Shown here: positions 1 through 8,424 of the stretch, piece by piece
Layout: each line of letters opens with the position of its first letter
Position numbering within the stretch: the stretch's first letter is position 1
From: Motiliproteus sp.
Lineage (GTDB): Bacteria > Pseudomonadota > Gammaproteobacteria > Pseudomonadales > Balneatricaceae
DNA: 49,206 nt
Reading direction: 5' to 3'
Assembly: GCA_026196225.1 (NCBI GenBank)
Contig: JAPHRD010000011.1
Location: forward strand, 1 to 49,206
Notes under the pieces: model-generated
Database searches by the model: none
Told to the model about the DNA's origin: nothing
The model's input: the letters and a program-made list of their open reading frames with translations, nothing else
Program-made: the position numbers and the translations under genes

Positions 1-92
1 CTGGCGTTATTGTGATTTCGAACCGTAGGTAACGAGTGGTTGAGGAAAGGGTTCAAAGTTTTTTAGAAAAAAATCACAGAAAGGTAAAAACA

Positions 93-122
93 AAAAACCC
101 GCATCCGAAGATGCGGGTTTTT
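93..122 (-). terminator. Rho-independent terminator of the PQQ dehydrogenase gene
   Basis: A perfect 13-bp inverted repeat (93-105 with 110-122) encloses a 4-nt loop. Read on the minus strand the loop is UUCG closed by C-G, the very stable cUUCGg tetraloop, and the stem runs into T residues. It lies 75 bp after the dehydrogenase stop codon. The flanking A and T tracts on both sides mean it could work in both directions. Confidence 0.85.
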
Positions 123-196
123 CAGTCCTGAAGCGAGGGTTAGTGTTTCAAGACTTAGGCTAGGGCTACAGCGCCTATTCAACCATTAAGGCTAAA

Positions 197-1975
197 TTAC
201 TTAGCAGCCATTTCCGCCTTAGCAGGCAGCTTGAAGGTCCAAACAGTACCACCTTGGTTCAGGTGCTTAACGCGCTTGGCCACTTCACCACCCCATAGAG
301 GTACAGCACCACCCCAACCGGAAACAACGGAGATGTACTGCTCACCGTCCTGTTCCCAAGTGATTGGCGTGCCGACGATGCCGGAGCCAGTCTGGAAGCG
401 ATACTTCATTTCACCAGTCTTGGCGTCAAACGCCATCAGGTAACCTTCAGGGTTACCGGTGAATACCAGACCACCAGCAGTTGCCATTACACCACCCCAT
501 AAAGGAGCATTGTTCTTATAGCGCCATACTTCTTTTCCTGAAACAGGATCGATCGCGCGCAGAACACCGATGTACTCTTCGTTGATTGCCTTGATGGTGA
601 AACCAGCACCCAGGTAAGCAGCACCTTTCTTATAGGCAGTCGGCTCGTTCCAGATGTCCATTTCCCACTCGTTGGAAGGCACGTAGAAGTAGCCAGTATC
701 CTGCGAGTAAGCCATAGGCATCCAGTTCTTACCACCTAGGAAAGAAGGCGCGGCAACAACGGTTTTACCCTGCTTGCCATCTTTGCTGTCGGCAGGATTG
801 CCAGGACGGAAATCTTCGTTATAGAGTGGACGACCGTTCTGATCCAGACCCTTAGCCCAGGTGATCTTATCCACAAATGGGAATCCACGGATAAAGTCAC
901 CATTGGTACGATCCAGAACGTAGAAGAAACCGTTACGGTCAGCAGTTGCCGCCGCTTGGATCTTCTTACCGTTGGCGGTGTAGTCAAACGAGACTAACTC
1001 GTTAACACCATCGTAATCCCAACCATCGTGTGGGGTAGTCTGGAAGTGCCAAGAGATCTTACCGGTATCCGGGTCGATCGCTACACGGGAGGAGCTGTAC
1101 AGGTTGTCACCAGGACGCAGGTGAGAGTTCCATGGTGCTGGGTTACCAGTACCGAAGAACAGCAGGTCTACATCAGGATCGTAAGTACCACCCAGCCAGG
1201 TAGCAGCGCCACCGGACTTCCACAGATCACCAGGCCAGGTCTTACCAGCTTCACCACCGGTGATGCCGTTTTCCTTGCCATTCAGGTAACCCATGTGACC
1301 TTCAACGGTTGGACGAGTCCAAACCAATTTACCAGTCAGAGCGTCGTAAGCTTCTACTTTACCAACGATACCGAACTCACCACCAGAAACACCGGTGATA
1401 ACCTTACCTTTAACCAGGATAGGTGCGGCAGAGATAGAGTAGCCAGCTTTGTAGTCCGCTACTTTCTTTTTCCAGACAGTCTTACCAGTGTCCTTATGCA
1501 GGGCAACCAGTTTGGCATCCAGAGTACCGAAGATAACCAGATCACCGTATAGAGCTACACCACGGTTGATCACGTCACAACAAGGCATGATATTTTCCGG
1601 TAGACGAGCGTCGTACTGCCACAGCTCTTCACCGGTTTTGATGTCGATAGCGAATACGCGGGAATAGGACCCCGTCACATACATCACGCCATCTTTAACC
1701 ATTGGCTGGGATTCTTGACCGCGCTGTTTCTCGCCGCCAAATGAGAATGCCCAAACCGCTTTTAGATCTTCAACTGTATCGCCATTGACCCGAGTCAGCG
1801 GGCTATAACGCTGAGCACGCAGGCCCATACCGTTACTGACTACATCACCCACGGTATCTTGGTCCGCTACGATATCTTGATCGGTAACACCAGCAGTTGC
1901 GTAACCCGCAACAGACATAGCTGCTACCAGTGACGTCACAGCAAGGCCCTTACGGCTGTAAGCTAGATCAAACAT
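197..1975 (-). CDS. pedH: PQQ-dependent alcohol dehydrogenase, lanthanide (PedH/XoxF) type
   Basis: Periplasmic quinoprotein that oxidises primary alcohols and passes electrons to a cytochrome c. It has 592 residues, the normal family size, with a signal peptide at about residues 1-29 followed by an eight-bladed propeller of Trp-docking repeats. The vicinal disulfide pair is C132-C133. Likely metal ligands are E200 and N278, and the catalytic aspartate is D320 in WDYDG. D322, two residues on, is the extra aspartate that marks lanthanide-dependent enzymes; calcium enzymes have Ala or Ser there. The second half resembles Pseudomonas ethanol-type enzymes (ExaA/PedE/PedH) more than methanol-type MxaF. 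The ATG follows a strong AAGGAAGGAG ribosome site. The cytochrome c and XoxJ-like genes lie upstream on the same strand. Family is certain; metal use and substrate range are inferred. Confidence 0.93.
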   Translation of the reverse strand: MFDLAYSRKGLAVTSLVAAMSVAGYATAGVTDQDIVADQDTVGDVVSNGMGLRAQRYSPLTRVNGDTVEDLKAVWAFSFGGEKQRGQESQPMVKDGVMYVTGSYSRVFAIDIKTGEELWQYDARLPENIMPCCDVINRGVALYGDLVIFGTLDAKLVALHKDTGKTVWKKKVADYKAGYSISAAPILVKGKVITGVSGGEFGIVGKVEAYDALTGKLVWTRPTVEGHMGYLNGKENGITGGEAGKTWPGDLWKSGGAATWLGGTYDPDVDLLFFGTGNPAPWNSHLRPGDNLYSSSRVAIDPDTGKISWHFQTTPHDGWDYDGVNELVSFDYTANGKKIQAAATADRNGFFYVLDRTNGDFIRGFPFVDKITWAKGLDQNGRPLYNEDFRPGNPADSKDGKQGKTVVAAPSFLGGKNWMPMAYSQDTGYFYVPSNEWEMDIWNEPTAYKKGAAYLGAGFTIKAINEEYIGVLRAIDPVSGKEVWRYKNNAPLWGGVMATAGGLVFTGNPEGYLMAFDAKTGEMKYRFQTGSGIVGTPITWEQDGEQYISVVSGWGGAVPLWGGEVAKRVKHLNQGGTVWTFKLPAKAEMAAK

Positions 1976-2204
1976 ATGATCTCCTTCCTTATGAATCTTC
2001 TTATTCGAATAAGAGTTAGGTTATCAACCAGATGCACTTAGGGAGCACCCGATGATAAAAATCATTGTTGATTTTATGACCATAACCAACAATCCAACTT
2101 GGGAGCTGAGCTCCTACTCTCTTGGTAGCAGAACTCCTCATCCCTAAGTACTACTACTCAGAAAATCAAAATAAATTCAGATAGTTAAATTTACTAATGA
2201 CTAG
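1976..2204 (-). promoter_or_regulatory. Leader and promoter region of the PQQ dehydrogenase
   Basis: About 230 bp lie between the dehydrogenase start and the terminator of the upstream binding-protein gene, so the dehydrogenase probably has its own promoter. The AAGTACTA site at 2146-2153 belongs to the set of palindromes shared across this cluster and lies about 170 bp before the start codon. I could not assign -35/-10 boxes with confidence. Confidence 0.5.
2146..2153. promoter_or_regulatory. TAGTACTA-type palindrome, site 1 (AAGTACTA)
   Basis: This is one mismatch from the perfect palindrome TAGTACTA found at two other promoter regions of the same cluster. On the minus strand it continues as AGTACTTAGGGATGAG, very close to AGTACTAAGGAACGAG at site 2, so the similarity reaches beyond the core. 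It is a candidate regulator binding site for the dehydrogenase. Confidence 0.45.
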
Positions 2205-2236
2205 AAAAAAAGCTGCCGATTCGGAGAAATCGGCAG
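2205..2236 (-). terminator. Terminator of the XoxJ-like gene
   Basis: The inverted repeat CTGCCGAT/ATCGGCAG (2213-2220 with 2229-2236) is followed on the minus strand by a run of T residues (A-run at 2205-2211). It ends the 2324-3289 transcript before the dehydrogenase. A second hairpin (GGGTAGC/GCTACCC, 2245-2263) lies just upstream of it in the transcript. Confidence 0.75.
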
Positions 2237-2323
2237 AAGGAGGAGGGTAGCTTTTGGCTACCCATCGCAGAGGCGTTGGAGATTGTTGCGGCCGGGTAAC
2301 CGCGAACTCCTAGGAAGGTCCGC

Positions 2324-3289
2324 TCATTGTTGCAAGTAACGGTCCGGCTTCTGATAACGGACACCGTATTGTGCAAACAGAGTTTCCATCTCCCCCTGCT
2401 CAACCAGACGGTCAATAATATCCTCGAGGGCATACCCCAGCTGACGGTGGCTATCCTTGACCGCCATACCTACATCCCAATGACGTTTGATCAGATTCGG
2501 GAATGGGATATCTGCCTGTTTAAATTGTGGATTAGCTGTTTCCTGCAGCTGCCATTGCAGCTGAGATTGCATTCCCATCACCGCCGCCACCTTGGTGGTA
2601 CTCATAGCATCAATAGCAACCTGAGTTGTGGGATAGTGAATGACGTTGTTTCGCAAGCGGCCACCGAATGCGCTGCTGAGATAAAAATCTGGCAGGCTGT
2701 CGATTTCAACACCGACTCGCTCATACTGGAACATGGCCAGGTTTTCGATCTGTTCGATACGCTGAACGTCATAAACCAACCCCCAGCTTTCACGCTGATA
2801 AGGGGCAAAAAAGTGGACAAGATCATTGATCACCCGACCATCGGGATCCACCTTGAAGGCAAAATCACGATCATAAGGCACCCGCAACATCACATCAGCC
2901 ACTTCCCTTCTTAGCATCGGCTCATCTTCAATCCGTGCCAGGTAGTGACCTTTCCAGACGTGATTACGCAGATCATCATCAAGATTTTCGTCGGCGATCA
3001 TCCAATGCAATCGCAGCTCGACACCCAGCCCTTTGGCGAGCTGACGGGCCAGATCCACATCCAACCCTTTAGCGACACCCTCCTCCTCATAAGCATAAGG
3101 AGGAAAATCCCGATACACCCCAGCACTCAGATAGCCCGTGGCTTTGATGTCATCCAATGAGCGAGCAGAGGCGATACTTGAAAAACCAGAGAACAGTAGC
3201 CAGAAGATCAGTAGAAAACAAAATACCCGCCCAATCCACGGGGAGACTTTCCGTTCTGCTGACATGTCCGCTACTGAAATCTGATACAT
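2324..3289 (-). CDS. Quinoprotein-associated periplasmic binding protein (XoxJ/MoxJ-like)
   Basis: Predicted periplasmic protein of the family-3 solute-binding fold (321 residues), the type found beside PQQ alcohol dehydrogenases and called MoxJ/XoxJ. In that family it is thought to help mature or activate the dehydrogenase rather than import a nutrient. A hydrophobic stretch at about residues 19-42 is a signal peptide. The mature part begins with the typical LDDIKATGYLSAGVY beta-strand and a GLDVDLARQLAKGLGVEL helix. The first ATG is used here (weak GAGTGG site); a second ATG at codon 9 is a plausible alternative. It starts 25 bp after the cytochrome c gene, so the two are probably cotranscribed, and it has its own terminator. 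Confidence 0.82.
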   Translation of the reverse strand: MYQISVADMSAERKVSPWIGRVFCFLLIFWLLFSGFSSIASARSLDDIKATGYLSAGVYRDFPPYAYEEEGVAKGLDVDLARQLAKGLGVELRLHWMIADENLDDDLRNHVWKGHYLARIEDEPMLRREVADVMLRVPYDRDFAFKVDPDGRVINDLVHFFAPYQRESWGLVYDVQRIEQIENLAMFQYERVGVEIDSLPDFYLSSAFGGRLRNNVIHYPTTQVAIDAMSTTKVAAVMGMQSQLQWQLQETANPQFKQADIPFPNLIKRHWDVGMAVKDSHRQLGYALEDIIDRLVEQGEMETLFAQYGVRYQKPDRYLQQ

Positions 3290-3314
3290 TTAATCGCCAC
3301 TCAACTAACGCAGA

Positions 3315-3743
3315 TTATTGTTCGCCGTACTTAGTTTCCAACCAAGCGCGAATCGCCCAAAGCGCCTCCTGACTCATAAAGTCAGCCATCTTAGGCATAT
3401 AGGGGACGCCGTTACGAACCGCACCATTTCGGACGCGGTAAACGTACCATTCGTCACCATCGATACCGGGCTCTAGCTCACGCAAATCAGGAGCGATACC
3501 ACCGGAGATAGCTTCCAGACCGTGGCAGCGCGCGCAGTTCTGGTTGTAAGCAGACTTACCAATATTGATCGCATCGGTGTTACCGCTGTAAGGGTTTTCT
3601 TCGCGCCACTCTTCTCCCAGCGCTTCCAGAACACTGATGTCTACAGCCTGAGGAGTCACATCGCCGTGAGACCACGCCTGAGTAGTTAGAGATAGCAAAC
3701 CGATTGCACTGGCACCGATCAATAGAGAACGAATCTTTTTCAT
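3315..3743 (-). CDS. Periplasmic cytochrome c (c550/XoxG-like) electron acceptor
   Basis: Small class I cytochrome c that probably takes electrons from the PQQ dehydrogenase. The ATG at 3743 is preferred because AGGTGA precedes it at good spacing; a GTG three codons upstream is in frame. The product has 142 residues with a signal peptide (about 1-26 from the ATG). The single haem site is CARCH, and GVPYMPKM supplies the likely axial methionine. The layout fits the cytochrome c550 of ped/exa clusters (PedF/ExaB). It lies upstream of the XoxJ-like gene on the same strand. The haem protein call is secure; the specific redox partner is inferred from position. Confidence 0.88.
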   Translation of the reverse strand: MKKIRSLLIGASAIGLLSLTTQAWSHGDVTPQAVDISVLEALGEEWREENPYSGNTDAINIGKSAYNQNCARCHGLEAISGGIAPDLRELEPGIDGDEWYVYRVRNGAVRNGVPYMPKMADFMSQEALWAIRAWLETKYGEQ

Positions 3744-3876
3744 GACTTTCACCTACATTATATTCTTATAGGGGTAACTCAACCGGCCCTCACCTGTTCC
3801 GGCGAATTGATGCAGTCATTGTAAAAAGCAGCGTTCGCGCTACCCAGACAACTTTGGTGCCCGAAATCTCGTTCCT

Positions 3877-3884
3877 TAGTACTA
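3877..3884. promoter_or_regulatory. TAGTACTA palindrome, site 2
   Basis: Perfect 8-bp palindrome about 134 bp upstream of the cytochrome c ATG, in the 207-bp gap before the cupredoxin-like gene. The minus-strand context AGTACTAAGGAACGAG resembles site 1. Candidate operator for the cytochrome c/XoxJ transcript. Confidence 0.45.
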
Positions 3885-3950
3885 GATCTCCGGTGCACCA
3901 TTTAAACCTCAACTGCATCCCTGCTAACCCTGCGTTACCTAACAATCCAA

Positions 3951-4406
3951 TCACTTAACGATGAAAGTACCTTCCATCCCTTTACCTTCCAGTCCACGGG
4001 AGAAGAAACGGAAGTGGCCGGGCTTAATCGGAACAAAATAGATTTCAGCTTCGCCGGCATCTTCAAATTCCAGTTGGGTCAAACCATTGGCTTTGATTTC
4101 CATACCGCCCGCTTCAACCTTGCGCAGGAAAATAGACGCGAAGAACTCCGGCGCTTCGATGGCATACTCTTTCAGTCCGCTGGAAACGATATTGAGCTTG
4201 TAGGACTGCCCAGTTTCCATCTTGTACTCTTTATGACTCATGGCGTAGTCACTGACGTCAGATCCCAGCACCAGATCAGGCAGCTCCTGCGGCTTGCGGG
4301 TCAGATCACCCTTGGCCTGTACTCCGGCAGTTGCAGTTACCAGGGTGATTACGGATGCGATACGGACGATCGACTTAAATTTGTTGGTCGTGGCAGAATT
4401 AAACAT
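3951..4406 (-). CDS. Exported cupredoxin-like protein without copper ligands
   Basis: Predicted exported protein of 151 residues with a signal peptide (about 1-31). The start is the ATG at 4406, placed six bases after a perfect AGGAGG; an in-frame TTG at 4412 is too close to that site. The C-terminal third has the cupredoxin pattern (YFVPIKPGHFRFF, then GMEGTFIV). However, the position where a type 1 copper site has Cys is S136, the loop His is missing and the protein contains no Cys. Only M144 matches a ligand position. It may therefore be a structural or ligand-binding cupredoxin fold rather than a blue-copper electron carrier. It sits in the quinoprotein cluster, divergent from the transporter operon. 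Exact function unknown. Confidence 0.75.
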   Translation of the reverse strand: MFNSATTNKFKSIVRIASVITLVTATAGVQAKGDLTRKPQELPDLVLGSDVSDYAMSHKEYKMETGQSYKLNIVSSGLKEYAIEAPEFFASIFLRKVEAGGMEIKANGLTQLEFEDAGEAEIYFVPIKPGHFRFFSRGLEGKGMEGTFIVK

Positions 4407-4498
4407 TGCCAACCTCCTAAACAGGATGGATAAAAAGGGGATGCTCTGTTAACAGAGACAGTTATATAAATGCTAGGCTTCTGCCAAAGCCGCAAAAA

Positions 4499-4506
4499 TA
4501 GTACTA
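4499..4506. promoter_or_regulatory. TAGTACTA palindrome, site 3, in the divergent promoter
   Basis: Perfect palindrome in the 219-bp divergent region between the cupredoxin-like gene (93 bp away) and the transporter operon (120 bp away). Plus-strand context is TAGTACTAGAGAAG. One regulator bound here could serve both directions. Confidence 0.45.
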
Positions 4507-4625
4507 GAGAAGTAATTTAATCCTCCCTATTTCATATTTATCCCACTTCCCACTGCCCTTAAGCTGAAACAACAGCCCAAATAAGATTTTTATAAAGTTT
4601 CATATAACAACATCGCGGAGAGATC

Positions 4626-5819
4626 ATGGCTGCTATTTGTCGCATATTCGTATGCCTGGCACTGGGGTTGCTGTCTGTAACGGCTCAGGTCCAAGCAAAA
4701 GAAACATTTTCCGTCGGCTATCTTGAGCTGATTCAAGAAAGACCGCCCCTACTCTCCAACGTATTGCCGATTCCAGAGGATGATGGCCTACAGGGCGCCC
4801 GCCTCGGTTTAGCTGATAACAACAGTGCCGGGCGCTTCCTCGGTCAGCATTTTGAGCTATTGGAAGCAAAAGATTCCGATCTCAACGCCTTACTTAAGCA
4901 AGCCGACAACTGGTATCAGCAAGGCGTTCGAACCCTGGTCACCAAGATGCCAGCCAGCGCCTTAACAACGCTTTCCAATCACTTTTCAGAACGATCGATG
5001 CTGCTACTCAACGCGGGATCGACAGAGGATTCACTGCGTCAAAGCAGCTGTCTGAATAACGTTTTGCACACTATTCCCAGCCGTGCCATGCTGGCCGACG
5101 CCCTGACACAGTGGCTGATGGCGAAACGTCTCAAGCACTGGCTGCTGATTGAAGGGCAAAAAGCAGGCGACAAAGCCTTTGCCGATGCCCTGCGCCGCGG
5201 GGCAAAACGTTTTGGTGCCAAGATTATCGCCACCAAGCAGTGGACCTTTGACACCGATCTGCGCCGTACCGCCCAGAAAGAGCTACCGCTGTTTACCCAG
5301 ACCGATGAATACGACGTGGTTGTGGTTGCTGACGAGCTCGGTGACTTTGGCGAGTATGTGCTCTACAACACATGGTATCCCCGTCCAGTTGTCGGCACCC
5401 AAGGGTTGCGCCCCACCGCCTGGCATCGAGTGGTTGAACAGTGGGGAGCAGCCCAGTTACAAAGCCGGTTTGAAAAACAGGCCGAGCGCTGGATGACCGA
5501 TAACGATTATGCGGCCTGGCTAGCAGTTCGCAGTGTCGGCGAAGCGATTGCCATGCAAACCAAAGCGAGCATGGACGCAGTGCCCGGATTGCTGACCAGC
5601 GACGAATTCCAATTGGCAGGATTTAAAGGCCGCAAACTCAGCTATCGCCCCTGGAGTGGCCAGCTCCGACAGCCGATCCCCCTGATCCACCCGAGAGCTT
5701 TGATTTCACAAGCCCCGCAGGAGGGATTCCTGCACCCCCGTACCGATCTCGACACCCTGGGTTATGACAAACCCGAGAGCCAGTGCCAGATCGCCAAACA
5801 ATTTGCCGCAACTAAGTAA
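4626..5819 (+). CDS. PQQ-pathway ABC transporter periplasmic binding protein
   Basis: Exported type I periplasmic binding protein (397 residues; signal peptide about 1-24) of the subfamily found only beside PQQ alcohol dehydrogenases. It begins the divergent four-gene operon (binding protein, propeller, ATPase, permease). The equivalent set in Pseudomonas putida (pedA1A2BC) has been linked to lanthanide uptake, which fits the predicted lanthanide enzyme next door. The start has a clear GGAGAG ribosome site four bases before the ATG. The fold resembles branched-chain amino-acid/ANP receptors, with a hydrophobic core around LADALTQWL. The ligand cannot be read from sequence. Confidence 0.82.
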   Translation: MAAICRIFVCLALGLLSVTAQVQAKETFSVGYLELIQERPPLLSNVLPIPEDDGLQGARLGLADNNSAGRFLGQHFELLEAKDSDLNALLKQADNWYQQGVRTLVTKMPASALTTLSNHFSERSMLLLNAGSTEDSLRQSSCLNNVLHTIPSRAMLADALTQWLMAKRLKHWLLIEGQKAGDKAFADALRRGAKRFGAKIIATKQWTFDTDLRRTAQKELPLFTQTDEYDVVVVADELGDFGEYVLYNTWYPRPVVGTQGLRPTAWHRVVEQWGAAQLQSRFEKQAERWMTDNDYAAWLAVRSVGEAIAMQTKASMDAVPGLLTSDEFQLAGFKGRKLSYRPWSGQLRQPIPLIHPRALISQAPQEGFLHPRTDLDTLGYDKPESQCQIAKQFAATK

Positions 5820-5833
5820 TAGAGAGTTAAGTG

Positions 5834-6805
5834 ATGAAAAAATCTGTACAAGCTATCGCCCTTTCAAGCTCGCTGTTGCTTACCGCCGGCATGGCTCAGG
5901 GCGCCACCGCCTACGTCTCCAACGAAAAGGACAACACCCTGTCGTTGATCGATCTGGAAAGCCTGGAAGTTGTAGACACCATCGAAGTGGGGCAGCGTCC
6001 ACGGGGCATTATCTTCAACAAGGACTACAGCCTGCTTTATATCTGTGCCAGTGATGATGACACCGTGCAGATTATGGATGTCGCCACTCACACAATTATT
6101 GACGAGCTGCCTTCTGGCGAAGATCCAGAGCAATTCTCCCTTCATCCCGATGATCGCAAACTCTACATCTCCAACGAGGATGATGCCCTGGTCACCGTGG
6201 TCGATACCCAGACAAAAACCGTTATCGCTCAGATCGACGTTGGCGTAGAACCGGAAGGCATGGCCGTTAGCCCCGACGGCAGCCTGGCGATTAACACTTC
6301 CGAAACCACCAGCATGCTGCACTGGATCGATACCAGCAGCCACGAGCTGATTCACAATACCCGGGTGGACCAACGTCCCCGCCACGTGGAGTTCAACAAG
6401 GACGGCTCTACCCTGTGGGCAAGTTCAGAGATCGGCGGCACAGTGGCGGTGATCGATGTAGCCAGCAAAGAGATCCTCAAGAAACTCAGCTTTAAAATTC
6501 GCGGCATCCACCCTGACAAGATTCAGCCGGTGGGCGTGAAGCTTACCGATGACGACAAATACGCCTTTGTGGCTCTCGGCCCAGCAAACCATGTAGCCGT
6601 TGTCGATGCCAGCACCTACGAAGTACTAGACTACCTGTTGGTAGGCCGCCGGGTTTGGCATATGACCTTTAATGCCGACCAGTCCATACTGTTGACCACA
6701 AATGGTATGAGCAGCGACGTTTCTGTCATCGACGTGGACGACCTGAAAGTCACCAAGTCGATCAAAGTAGGCCGCTATCCTTGGGGCGTTGTGGTTAAGC
6801 CATAA
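5834..6805 (+). CDS. PQQ-pathway YVTN-type beta-propeller protein
   Basis: Exported propeller of 323 residues built from repeats of about 42 residues of the form AYVSNEKDNTLSLIDL and VVDTIEVGQRPRGI, which is the YVTN/surface-layer repeat. The signal peptide is about residues 1-23. The ATG at 5834 is preferred over the adjacent GTG at 5831; AGAGAG lies just upstream. This subfamily occurs in PQQ alcohol oxidation operons between the binding protein and the ATPase. It probably works as a periplasmic partner of that ABC system. No catalytic motif is visible. Confidence 0.85.
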   Translation: MKKSVQAIALSSSLLLTAGMAQGATAYVSNEKDNTLSLIDLESLEVVDTIEVGQRPRGIIFNKDYSLLYICASDDDTVQIMDVATHTIIDELPSGEDPEQFSLHPDDRKLYISNEDDALVTVVDTQTKTVIAQIDVGVEPEGMAVSPDGSLAINTSETTSMLHWIDTSSHELIHNTRVDQRPRHVEFNKDGSTLWASSEIGGTVAVIDVASKEILKKLSFKIRGIHPDKIQPVGVKLTDDDKYAFVALGPANHVAVVDASTYEVLDYLLVGRRVWHMTFNADQSILLTTNGMSSDVSVIDVDDLKVTKSIKVGRYPWGVVVKP

Positions 6806-6826
6806 CCTCCCCGTAATGGAATTGAA

Positions 6827-7630
6827 GTGAGTCCAGCGATGAATGGATCGGTCAGTCCAACTGTAGCCACCAGCCAGATCGACAGCACCGCCATTCTGGA
6901 GGTGCTAAAAGTCGGCTTTCGCTATGGCGCCAAAATCGCGCTGGACGATGTTTCCATGACCCTGAACCCCGGCGAATTTCACGCCCTGCTTGGACCAAAC
7001 GGCGCAGGCAAGAGCACCCTGTTCAATCTGATCAGCCGGCTCTATCAAGTCCAAAATGGCGAGATACGGTTGCAAGGCCAAGACCTCGGCCAGCACGGAG
7101 CCAAGCTGCTGGAAGATGTCGGCATGGTATTCCAGCAAAGCACGCTGGATCTGGAACTCAGCGTTGCCGAAAACCTGCACTATCACGGATCCCTCCAAGG
7201 ACTGAGCCGCAAGCTGTGTCGGCAACGCATGGAAGAAGAGCTGGCCCGGGTGGAGATGTCCGACCGACTCTCTACCAAGGTGCGTCAGCTCAATGGCGGC
7301 CACCGCCGCCGGGTAGAGATCGCTCGCGCCTTGCTGCATCGCCCCAAGTTGTTGTTGCTGGATGAAGCCACTGTCGGACTCGATCCCGAGGCTCGTAAAA
7401 GCATCAACCAGCACGTGCGCAAACTATGCCGGGAAGATGGTATCAGCGTGCTATGGGCCACCCACCTGATCGAAGAGATTGACGAGCAGGATCCAGTCAC
7501 CATTCTATTCAACGGCAAAGTAAAAGCTCAGGGCCTAAGCCAGGCGATCTGTAGCGACAGCCAGTGCGCAACCCTGGCGGACGCATTCGAGCAGCTGACG
7601 CAAAATAATCGTGAGGGGAACCGCCCATGA
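6827..7630 (+). CDS. ABC transporter ATPase of the PQQ alcohol-dehydrogenase system
   Basis: Cytoplasmic ATPase of an ABC-2 transporter, 267 residues from a GTG start (an ATG at codon 5 is the alternative; neither has a strong ribosome site). Visible motifs are Walker A GPNGAGKS (56-63), Q-loop Q103/Q104, signature LNGGH (155-159), Walker B LLLLDE ending at 180 and switch H213. The signature departs from the usual LSGGQ at two positions, though the following RRRVEIARALL is normal. The gene overlaps the permease start by four bases (ATGA), so the two are translationally coupled. Confidence 0.9.
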   Translation: MSPAMNGSVSPTVATSQIDSTAILEVLKVGFRYGAKIALDDVSMTLNPGEFHALLGPNGAGKSTLFNLISRLYQVQNGEIRLQGQDLGQHGAKLLEDVGMVFQQSTLDLELSVAENLHYHGSLQGLSRKLCRQRMEEELARVEMSDRLSTKVRQLNGGHRRRVEIARALLHRPKLLLLDEATVGLDPEARKSINQHVRKLCREDGISVLWATHLIEEIDEQDPVTILFNGKVKAQGLSQAICSDSQCATLADAFEQLTQNNREGNRP

Positions 7631-8424
7631 GCCGACAGTCGATGGTCTGCGCGTTCAACGGCATTCTCTACCGGGAGTTATTGCGCTTTGTTTATCAGCG
7701 TTCTCGTTTTTTTAGCGCTTTGGTACGCCCACTGGTTTGGCTGATCGTATTCGCCGCCGGATTCCGTGCCGCACTAGGGATCTCCATTATCGAGCCCTAC
7801 GACACCTATATCACCTACGAGGTCTACATTGCCCCTGGTCTCGTTGCCATGGTGTTACTGTTCAACGCCATGCAGAGCTCACTATCGATGGTCTACGACC
7901 GCGAGATGGGCAGCATGCGTGTACTACTAATGAGTCCCCTGCCGCGAGGCTATCTACTGGTCTGCAAACTGCTGGCCAGCGCCATCGTCGCCCTGCCCCA
8001 GGTCTATGGATTTCTACTGGTAGCCTGGTTCTTCGAGGTTCAACCACCATGGGCAGGGTACCTCTGGGTGCTGCCTGCCTTGATTCTGGTGGCAGTTTTG
8101 CTGGGAGCCTTAGGGCTCTTTATCTCTTCGTTTATTCGTCAGCTAGAGAACTTCGCCGGGGTAATGAACTTTGTGATTTTCCCCACCTTTTTTATGTCCT
8201 CCGCACTCTATCCGTTGTGGAAGATGCAAGAAGCCAGCGAAATCCTCTATCTGCTCTGCAGTTACAACCCCTTCAGCTACTGCGTCGAGCTGATCCGGCA
8301 CGCTCTTTATGGCCGCCTCAATGAAGAAGCACTGCTAGTTGTCAGTGGCTGCACGCTGGTTTTTTCTATCCTCGCGGTGATTATTTTCAATCCGCAACGG
8401 GGATTTGGAAAGGGTGGTCGCTAA
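7627..8424 (+). CDS. ABC-2 type transporter permease (PedC-like)
   Basis: Integral membrane protein of 265 residues with about six membrane spans and the ABC-2 pattern. It has an N-terminal amphipathic segment, a conserved YDREMGSMRVLLMSP coupling region in the middle, and a final span near AVIIFNPQRGF. It pairs with the upstream ATPase through a 4-bp overlap. Most ABC-2 permeases export, but the related ped system has been discussed as an uptake route for lanthanides, so direction is open. It is the last gene of the operon; no clear terminator follows. Confidence 0.9.
   Translation: MSRQSMVCAFNGILYRELLRFVYQRSRFFSALVRPLVWLIVFAAGFRAALGISIIEPYDTYITYEVYIAPGLVAMVLLFNAMQSSLSMVYDREMGSMRVLLMSPLPRGYLLVCKLLASAIVALPQVYGFLLVAWFFEVQPPWAGYLWVLPALILVAVLLGALGLFISSFIRQLENFAGVMNFVIFPTFFMSSALYPLWKMQEASEILYLLCSYNPFSYCVELIRHALYGRLNEEALLVVSGCTLVFSILAVIIFNPQRGFGKGGR

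Noticed and set aside
1028-1552. Long open frame on the plus strand opposite the PQQ dehydrogenase
   Set aside because: It is antisense to a well-conserved gene, has no ribosome site and its translation shows no family features. It exists because of codon bias in the real gene.
7281-7295. LNGGH in the ABC ATPase as a sign of an inactive protein
   Set aside because: All other ATPase motifs are intact, and signature variants of this sort occur in working ABC-2 ATPases, so I treat it only as a variant.
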